DNA of 9,653 nt from NCBI GenBank assembly GCA_026389635.1, contig JAPLHM010000042.1, positions 1 through 9,653 of the forward strand, written 5' to 3'. Below are positions 6,454-9,653 of this stretch, piece by piece. Positions within the stretch are counted from its first letter, which is position 1. Each line of letters starts with the position of its first letter. Origin of the DNA: Chloroflexota bacterium. GTDB lineage: Bacteria; Chloroflexota; Dehalococcoidia; GIF9; UBA5629. Under the pieces are notes generated by a model. The model was not told the DNA's origin and searched no databases. It saw only the letters and a program-made list of their open reading frames with translations. A program made the position numbers and the translations under genes.

Positions 6454-6485
6454 ATATTGATTAACCGATTAGTTAATATTGATTA
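6454..6485. promoter_or_regulatory. Predicted operator: TetR-like palindrome flanked by 10-bp direct repeats
   Basis: An inverted repeat, ATTAAC-N6-GTTAAT, lies at 6460-6477 between the two divergent promoters; its core TTAACCGATTAGTTAA resembles sites of TetR-family repressors of acid catabolism. It is overlapped by two perfect copies of ATATTGATTA (6454-6463 and 6476-6485), whose starts are 22 bp apart, about two helical turns. The second copy covers the -35 box of the rightward promoter, so a bound protein would block that promoter directly. The leftward -35 box is about 60 bp away. No regulator gene is in the window, and the family of the regulator is inferred only from the site. Confidence 0.45.
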
Positions 6486-6507
6486 CAAATTTTTCTTCTG
6501 GTAAAAT
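6479..6507 (+). promoter_or_regulatory. Predicted promoter of the acyl-CoA dehydrogenase operon (extended -10)
   Basis: TTGATT (6479-6484), a 17-nt spacer and TAAAAT (6502-6507) form a good sigma-70-type promoter, and the TGG just before the -10 box gives an extended -10. Transcription would start near 6514, leaving a leader of about 78 nt before the ATG at 6592. That leader contains a possible bulged stem (6515-6523 with 6558-6565) enclosing the palindrome CCGGCCGG (6534-6541). A second TGGTAAAAT at 6445-6453 could be an upstream promoter, but its -35 spacing is poor. Confidence 0.55.
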
Positions 6508-6591
6508 GTCGAGCAGCCCGGCAAGTTGATGTCCCGGCCGGTGCAGGGGCAGGGTAATGCCGGCTACGTGAAGATTTAGGAGGATAACGCC

Positions 6592-7738
6592 ATGGACTTC
6601 AGGTTCAGTGCTGACGAGGAAGCATTCCGCGGGGAGGTAAAGGACTATTTGAAAACCGCCATACCTCAGCGCTGGCGGGAGTTGCCCACCGGTTTCTGGC
6701 AGGAGACGGAGGAATCGTGGAAAATTTCACGCCAGTTTCAGAAAAACCTCGGGTCCAGGGGATGGTTGGCGCCGGCTTACCCCGTTGAATTAGGTGGCGC
6801 CGGGCTGGGACATATAAAGCGCCTTATACTGGCCGAGGAACTTACCTACCATGACGCACCGGTCAGCATTGAGACCGAAGTCACAGTCGAAGAAGGATTT
6901 CATCCCGCGCATAGCCAGGGGCGACATAATATTCTGCCTTGGATACAGCGAGCCAAACGCGGGTTCCGACCTGGCGTCATTGCAGACACGCGCTACCGAG
7001 AAGGGGGACAACTATATAATCAACGGACAGAAGATATGGTGCAGTTACGCGCACTATGCCGACTACTGCTGGCTGGGGGCTATCACCGACCCCGAGGCTC
7101 CCAAACACCGCAATATGAGTATGTTCGTGGTTGATATGAAAAACCCGGGCATCACCGTACGCCCGCTCATCAACGTTATCGGCTGCCACTCCTTCAACGA
7201 GGTCTTTTTCGATGATGTGCTCACACCTAAAGAGAGTCTTATAGGCGTGAAAGAAAACGGCTGGTTCCAGTTGGCCATGGCGCTGGACTTCGAGCGCTCA
7301 GGCGTGCAGACCGCTGCCGCCAACAGGCTGATACTCGACCACATGATCAAGTATGCTAAGAACAACAAGAGAAACGGCAGACTGATATCAGAAGACCCCA
7401 TCATGCGCAACCTGATGGCGGAAATGGCCATCGAGATCGAGGTGGCGCGTATGCTCTGCTACCGCATAGCCTGGATCTACAGCAAGGGCGGACACTCCAA
7501 CTACGAGTCCTCAGAGGCCATGATATTTGGCAGCGAGCTGCTGCGCAGGATATCAGACGCCGGCATGAGGGTGCTGGGCCAGTACGGCCAGCTTGAATTC
7601 GGGTCACACCGGGCCATCGGCACGGCGGAGATGTGCAGGAGCTACCTGGCAGCTCTGTCCATCGGCGTTGGCGGCGGCACAAACGAGATCCAGCGCAATA
7701 TCATAGCCATGCGCGGACTCGGTCTGCCACGCAAATAA
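6592..7738 (+). pseudogene. Acyl-CoA dehydrogenase 1, broken by an out-of-frame deletion
   Basis: Acyl-CoA dehydrogenases are flavoproteins that oxidise acyl-CoA to 2-enoyl-CoA. This copy begins well: AGGAGG lies 8 nt before the ATG at 6592, and MDFRFSADEEAF, LGSRGWLAPAYPVELGG and EELTYHDAP follow in the first frame up to about 6882. The homology then resumes in the second frame at KKDFIPRIARGDI, continues through YSEPNAGSD and LDFERS, and ends with GGGTNEIQRNIIAMRGLGLPRK at 7738. Measured against acyl-CoA dehydrogenase 2, about 35 nt are missing between the conserved YH.AP and the IP of FIPRI, covering the expected GPT...G segment. A restored gene would encode about 393 residues. The remaining sequence looks undamaged, so the break is recent or an assembly error. 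As written, translation in the first frame stops at 7134 after 180 residues, with a wrong C-terminal half. Confidence 0.85.
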
Positions 7739-7741
7739 CAC
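7712..7741 (+). repeat. 30-bp direct repeat, copy 1 (end of acyl-CoA dehydrogenase 1)
   Basis: The stretch begins CGCGGACTCGG and ends CGCAAATAACAC. It is identical over 30 bp to 8934-8963, covers the last codons (RGLGLPRK), the stop codon and the three bases after it, and ends sharply at both sides. The preceding codons of the two genes encode similar residues with different synonymous bases, so the identity is not simple protein conservation. Confidence 0.9.
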
Positions 7742-7763
7742 TGTCCTTGATGCAGGCAGAATA

Positions 7764-8960
7764 ATGGATTTTTACCTGAGCGAAACAGAAAAAAAATTCC
7801 GCGACGACGTCGAGAAATTTATCCTCGACGAGATGCCAAGTAGCTACGCGGCAAATGACCTTTACTGGCCGGGAGGCTACGGGGCCATCAGCGAATTCGA
7901 GGTACGTGACCAGCAAGTGGAGAAGTTCCGCCGCAAGATGGGTGAACACGGCTGGTCCACCATGGCCTGGCCTAAAGAATATGGCGGTGGCGGACGTTCA
8001 TTCATCGAGCAGGCCATATTTTGTGAGCGCTTCAGTTATCACGGCGCGCCGGGCATGGATATTTCAACCCTCATCGCCGGCCCCACCATCCTGCGTTTCG
8101 GCAGCGAGGAAATGAAGCGGGAATGGATACCCAAAATAGTCGAAGGCAACCTCAAGTTCTGGCTGGCCTACAGCGAGCCCAACGCAGGCTCAGACCTTGC
8201 GGCCATACAGACCAGGGCGGTCGAAGACGGGGATCACCTGGTGATCAACGGCCAGAAGATATGGAGCAGCGGGGCACACGTGTCGGACTGCGGCTGGATG
8301 GTGGCCAGGACGGATATGAATGCCCAACCCTACAGGGGAACGACGCTCTTTATCGTGGACAACAAGACCCCCGGCATCACTATCAGGCCTATCATCAACA
8401 TCGATGGATTTCACTCGTTCAACGAGGTGTTCTTTGATAACGTCAGGGTGCCCAAAAGCAACGTGGTGGGCGAGATGAACATGGGCTTCTATTACCTCAT
8501 GGTGGCCCTCGATTTCGAGAGGCTGATAATATCTATGGGAGGTTTCCGCAGACGCTTCGAGGACCTGCTCAAATATGCCAGGGAAACCAGGCGTAACGGC
8601 AGGTTATTGAGCGAAGACGCCCGGGTAAGGGCCAAGCTGGCAGATCTGGCCATCCAGATCGAGATCGCCTATTTACTGTATTACCGCACAGCCTGGATGA
8701 TGGACAATAACCTCTTCCCTAATATCGAGGCCTCCGAGATTAAATTAGTCACCACCGTCCTCAGCAGGAAGCTGGCTGATACCGGCCTGGAGATAATGGG
8801 ACCCTACGGGCAGCTCTGGACGGACTCAGCGCGTGTTCCCCTGAGGGGCAGGTTCTCCCTCGGTTACCTTGACTCCCTGTCGGCCGTAATCGGCGCCGGC
8901 ACCTCTGAAATACAGAGAAATATTTTAGCTCAACGCGGACTCGGTCTGCCACGCAAATAA
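7764..8960 (+). CDS. Acyl-CoA dehydrogenase 2
   Basis: The 398-residue protein is an intact acyl-CoA dehydrogenase of normal length. The N-terminal helical domain covers about 1-130 and includes MDFYLSETEKKF and GWSTMAWPKEYGGGG. The middle domain has the FAD/substrate motif YSEPNAGSDLA (136-146) and the strand INGQKIWSSGAHVSD. The C-terminal domain ends with IGAGTSEIQRN (376-386). The catalytic base used by medium-chain enzymes (E in Y-E-G-T) is Ala378 here. Glu252 in LDFERL lies where isovaleryl- and long-chain-type enzymes carry their base, so activity is plausible. The start matches the family's first residues, though the ribosome binding site (AGGCAG) is weak; the gene follows dehydrogenase 1 by 25 nt and may depend on readthrough from it. 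It is a clear paralogue of dehydrogenase 1. The substrate is unknown; branched or cyclic acyl-CoA would fit the context. Confidence 0.92.
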   Translation: MDFYLSETEKKFRDDVEKFILDEMPSSYAANDLYWPGGYGAISEFEVRDQQVEKFRRKMGEHGWSTMAWPKEYGGGGRSFIEQAIFCERFSYHGAPGMDISTLIAGPTILRFGSEEMKREWIPKIVEGNLKFWLAYSEPNAGSDLAAIQTRAVEDGDHLVINGQKIWSSGAHVSDCGWMVARTDMNAQPYRGTTLFIVDNKTPGITIRPIINIDGFHSFNEVFFDNVRVPKSNVVGEMNMGFYYLMVALDFERLIISMGGFRRRFEDLLKYARETRRNGRLLSEDARVRAKLADLAIQIEIAYLLYYRTAWMMDNNLFPNIEASEIKLVTTVLSRKLADTGLEIMGPYGQLWTDSARVPLRGRFSLGYLDSLSAVIGAGTSEIQRNILAQRGLGLPRK

Positions 8961-8963
8961 CAC
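8934..8963 (+). repeat. 30-bp direct repeat, copy 2 (end of acyl-CoA dehydrogenase 2)
   Basis: This is identical to 7712-7741, 1222 bp away, and lies in the same place relative to its gene: last residues, stop codon and three further bases. Recombination between the two copies would exactly remove one dehydrogenase gene and keep a proper gene end. Confidence 0.9.
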
Positions 8964-9002
8964 AGCGTTTTATGGATAAATATTAAAACCGGGAGGGACA
9001 AA

Positions 9003-9653
9003 ATGGATCTGGGATTGAATGAAGAACAGGAGATGTTGAAAAAATCGGCGCGCGAGTTCCTTGTCAAGGAATGCCCCAAGAAACTCGTGCGGGAGATGGA
9101 TGAAAGCGACACCGGCCTGTCTAAGGAACTCTGGAAAAAGATGGCGGAACTGGGATGGATGGGTTTGCCCTTCCCCGAGAAATACGGCGGAAACGGCGGC
9201 AGCCTGCTTGACCTGACAGTCCTGCTGGACGAGATGGGCTACAACATCGTGCCCGGACCCTTCTTTTCCACGGTTGTATTAGCGGGTTTCACCCTGCTGG
9301 TGGCAGGCAGTGAGAAGCAGAAAGAATATTATCTGGGCAAGATATGTTCCGGTGATATGATTATGACACTGGCGCTGACAGGCATTGAGGGGACCTATTC
9401 GCCGGCATCCCTTGATATGGAAGCCAAAGCATCGGGTGGCCACTATATTTTGAATGGCACCAAGATGTTTGTGCCGGATGCCAATGTGGCCGACTTCATA
9501 CTGGTCGTCGCGCGTACCGAAAAGAGTTCAAAGCCGGAGGACGGTGTAAGCATCTTTATAGTCGATGCAAAAAGTGCCGGCCTCAAGGTCACTCAGCTAA
9601 TAACACTGGGCAGGGACAAGCTGTGCGAAGTCGCATTTAAGGACGTTAAAGTG
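9003..9653 (+). CDS. Acyl-CoA dehydrogenase 3 (partial, divergent FAD-site motif)
   Basis: The first 217 residues of a third acyl-CoA dehydrogenase are present; the C-terminal domain lies past the right edge. MDLGLNEEQEMLKKSAREFL opens the N-terminal helical domain, followed by LGWMGLPFPEKYGGNGG (50-66) and the middle domain, with YILNGTKMFVPDANVADFILVVART (148-172) and GVSIFIVDA (181-189). The usual T-E-P-x-A-G-S-D flavin/substrate motif is missing; the equivalent stretch is LTGIEGTYSPASLDM (125-139). Such divergence is common in the less canonical subunit of heteromeric acyl-CoA dehydrogenases (ChsE-type pairs in steroid catabolism), so it may pair with dehydrogenase 2. The ATG at 9003 has GGGAGG just upstream, and the gap to dehydrogenase 2 is 42 nt with no terminator. 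Whether it has a catalytic Glu cannot be judged from this part. Confidence 0.85.
   Translation, partial: MDLGLNEEQEMLKKSAREFLVKECPKKLVREMDESDTGLSKELWKKMAELGWMGLPFPEKYGGNGGSLLDLTVLLDEMGYNIVPGPFFSTVVLAGFTLLVAGSEKQKEYYLGKICSGDMIMTLALTGIEGTYSPASLDMEAKASGGHYILNGTKMFVPDANVADFILVVARTEKSSKPEDGVSIFIVDAKSAGLKVTQLITLGRDKLCEVAFKDVKV

Noticed and set aside
6336..6591. Small gene, transfer RNA or riboswitch in the divergent intergenic region
   Set aside because: I found no cloverleaf, no recognisable aptamer and no frame with a ribosome binding site; promoters and an operator explain the region better.
6860..6910. Programmed frameshift in acyl-CoA dehydrogenase 1
   Set aside because: There is no slippery heptamer or stimulating structure, and about 12 conserved residues are missing, which a ribosomal shift would not cause.
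7764..8960. Acyl-CoA dehydrogenase 2 as an inactive enzyme because Y-E-G-T is changed to GAGT
   Set aside because: Glu252 in LDFERL occupies the alternative base position known from isovaleryl- and long-chain-type enzymes.

Overview
The window is a bacterial, CoA-linked acid degradation locus built around one divergent promoter region (about 6336-6591). Eight genes run leftwards from it and three acyl-CoA dehydrogenase genes run rightwards. The families present (cysteine-less SCP2-type thiolases with DUF35 partners, a MaoC hydratase, a BKACE/DUF849 enzyme, a two-subunit family I CoA-transferase and tandem acyl-CoA dehydrogenases) recur together in anaerobic or environmental bacteria such as Desulfobacterota and Chloroflexota (Dehalococcoidia). 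Frequent ATA and AGG codons fit that loosely. I cannot assign a genus, and no rRNA, tRNA, phage, transposase or CRISPR signal is visible.

Leftward operon, in transcription order: MaoC-type hydratase (6335-5904), a 133-bp gap, thiolase-fold protein A (5770-4616), thiolase-fold protein B (4614-3451, starting 1 nt after A ends), Zn-ribbon/OB-fold DUF35 protein 2 (3432-2944), DUF35 protein 1 (2915-2460), BKACE (2418-1492), a gap with a strong hairpin (1414-1456), CoA-transferase alpha (1379-369), and CoA-transferase beta (323 to the left edge, incomplete).

Rightward operon: acyl-CoA dehydrogenase 1 (6592-7738, broken by an out-of-frame deletion near 6883-6898), acyl-CoA dehydrogenase 2 (7764-8960), and acyl-CoA dehydrogenase 3 (9003 to the right edge, incomplete). 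The first two are paralogues and end in the same 30-bp stretch, which runs past the stop codons.

Read as a pathway, the dehydrogenases would desaturate an acyl-CoA and the MaoC protein would hydrate the double bond. The two thiolase-fold proteins have lost the thiolase cysteine and histidine and carry tyrosines instead. With DUF35 partners they look more like the Ltp2-ChsH2(DUF35) retro-aldolase of steroid side-chain degradation than like acyl transferases. No 3-hydroxyacyl-CoA dehydrogenase is in the window, which agrees with a retro-aldol route. BKACE and the CoA-transferase would process keto-acid or cyclic CoA intermediates. The substrate cannot be read from the sequence. The main points for follow-up are the possible double retro-aldolase system, the broken dehydrogenase, the 30-bp identical gene ends, and the operator/promoter structure between the operons.
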